DNA of 5,146 nucleotides, taken from positions 1 through 5,146 of the forward strand of contig JAUMTV010000176.1 in the NCBI GenBank assembly GCA_030531025.1, read 5' to 3'. This document shows positions 5,092-5,146 of the stretch, piece by piece (the first letter of the stretch is position 1; each line of letters opens with the position of its first letter). Source of the stretch: Turicibacter sp. (GTDB taxonomy: Bacteria > Bacillota > Bacilli > MOL361 > Turicibacteraceae). Under the pieces are notes generated by a model that had not been told where the DNA came from, made no database searches, and saw only the letters and a program-made list of their open reading frames with translations. A program made the position numbers and the translations under genes.

Positions 5092-5146
5092 TATATAAGT
5101 CCAGATAAATTTTCTTCATAGAAAATTTTTAAGCCCTAGTAGCGGA
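5092..5146 (-). repeat. Inverted relative of the left-edge hairpin repeat
   Basis: Read on the minus strand, 5117-5092 matches 128-153 in 25 of 26 bases, including the 15-bp tail tatataagtccagat (plus strand, 5092-5106). AAATTTTC (5107-5114) pairs with GAAAATTT (5121-5128), giving an 8-bp stem that differs from the left units but is still paired. CCCTAG near 5134 resembles the left CTAGGG unit boundary. The element runs off the window, so further units may follow. Confidence 0.75.

Overview
The window looks like chromosomal DNA of a low-GC Bacillota (Firmicute). It is roughly two-thirds A+T, strong AAGGAGG-type ribosome sites precede several genes, and a FabT-type fatty-acid regulator sits next to an acyl carrier protein gene. 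Codon use and gene types would suit an Erysipelotrichia/Turicibacter-like organism, but that genus guess is an inference and was not checked by any search.

Layout: 1-153 holds three tandem units of about 50 bp, each with a nested hairpin. 154-435 is a leader region ending in a good promoter for a cytoplasmic parvulin-type peptidyl-prolyl isomerase (436-1155, +). The acyl carrier protein gene acpP (1258-1482, +) follows, with its own promoter and terminator, then a FabT-like MarR regulator (1652-2098, +). A secreted D-Ala-D-Ala carboxypeptidase (2198-3166, +) ends at a long terminator. After a 243-bp spacer comes an alpha/beta-hydrolase of the esterase/monoacylglycerol-lipase type (3462-4235, +). 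It converges through a shared bidirectional terminator on a class I SAM-dependent methyltransferase read from the minus strand (4886-4281). The right edge (5092-5146) carries an inverted relative of the left-edge repeat.

How the genes relate: the clearest circuit is acpP plus fabT. In known systems FabT represses fatty-acid synthesis genes and uses acyl-ACP as co-repressor. Here two similar dyads (TTTG-N5-CAAA) lie upstream of acpP, and the nearer one fills the spacer between its -35 and -10. The other genes appear to be single transcription units with envelope or housekeeping roles (protein folding, peptidoglycan trimming, ester hydrolysis, methylation); no operon joins them.

Most unusual are the non-coding parts. 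The left edge has a structured tandem repeat whose stems are kept by paired base changes, and a 26-bp inverted match (one mismatch) sits at the right edge. There are also two perfect 9-bp DnaA-box matches beside or inside promoters. Three starts were set by ribosome-site spacing: acpP at 1258, fabT at 1652, and the methyltransferase probably at a TTG at 4886.
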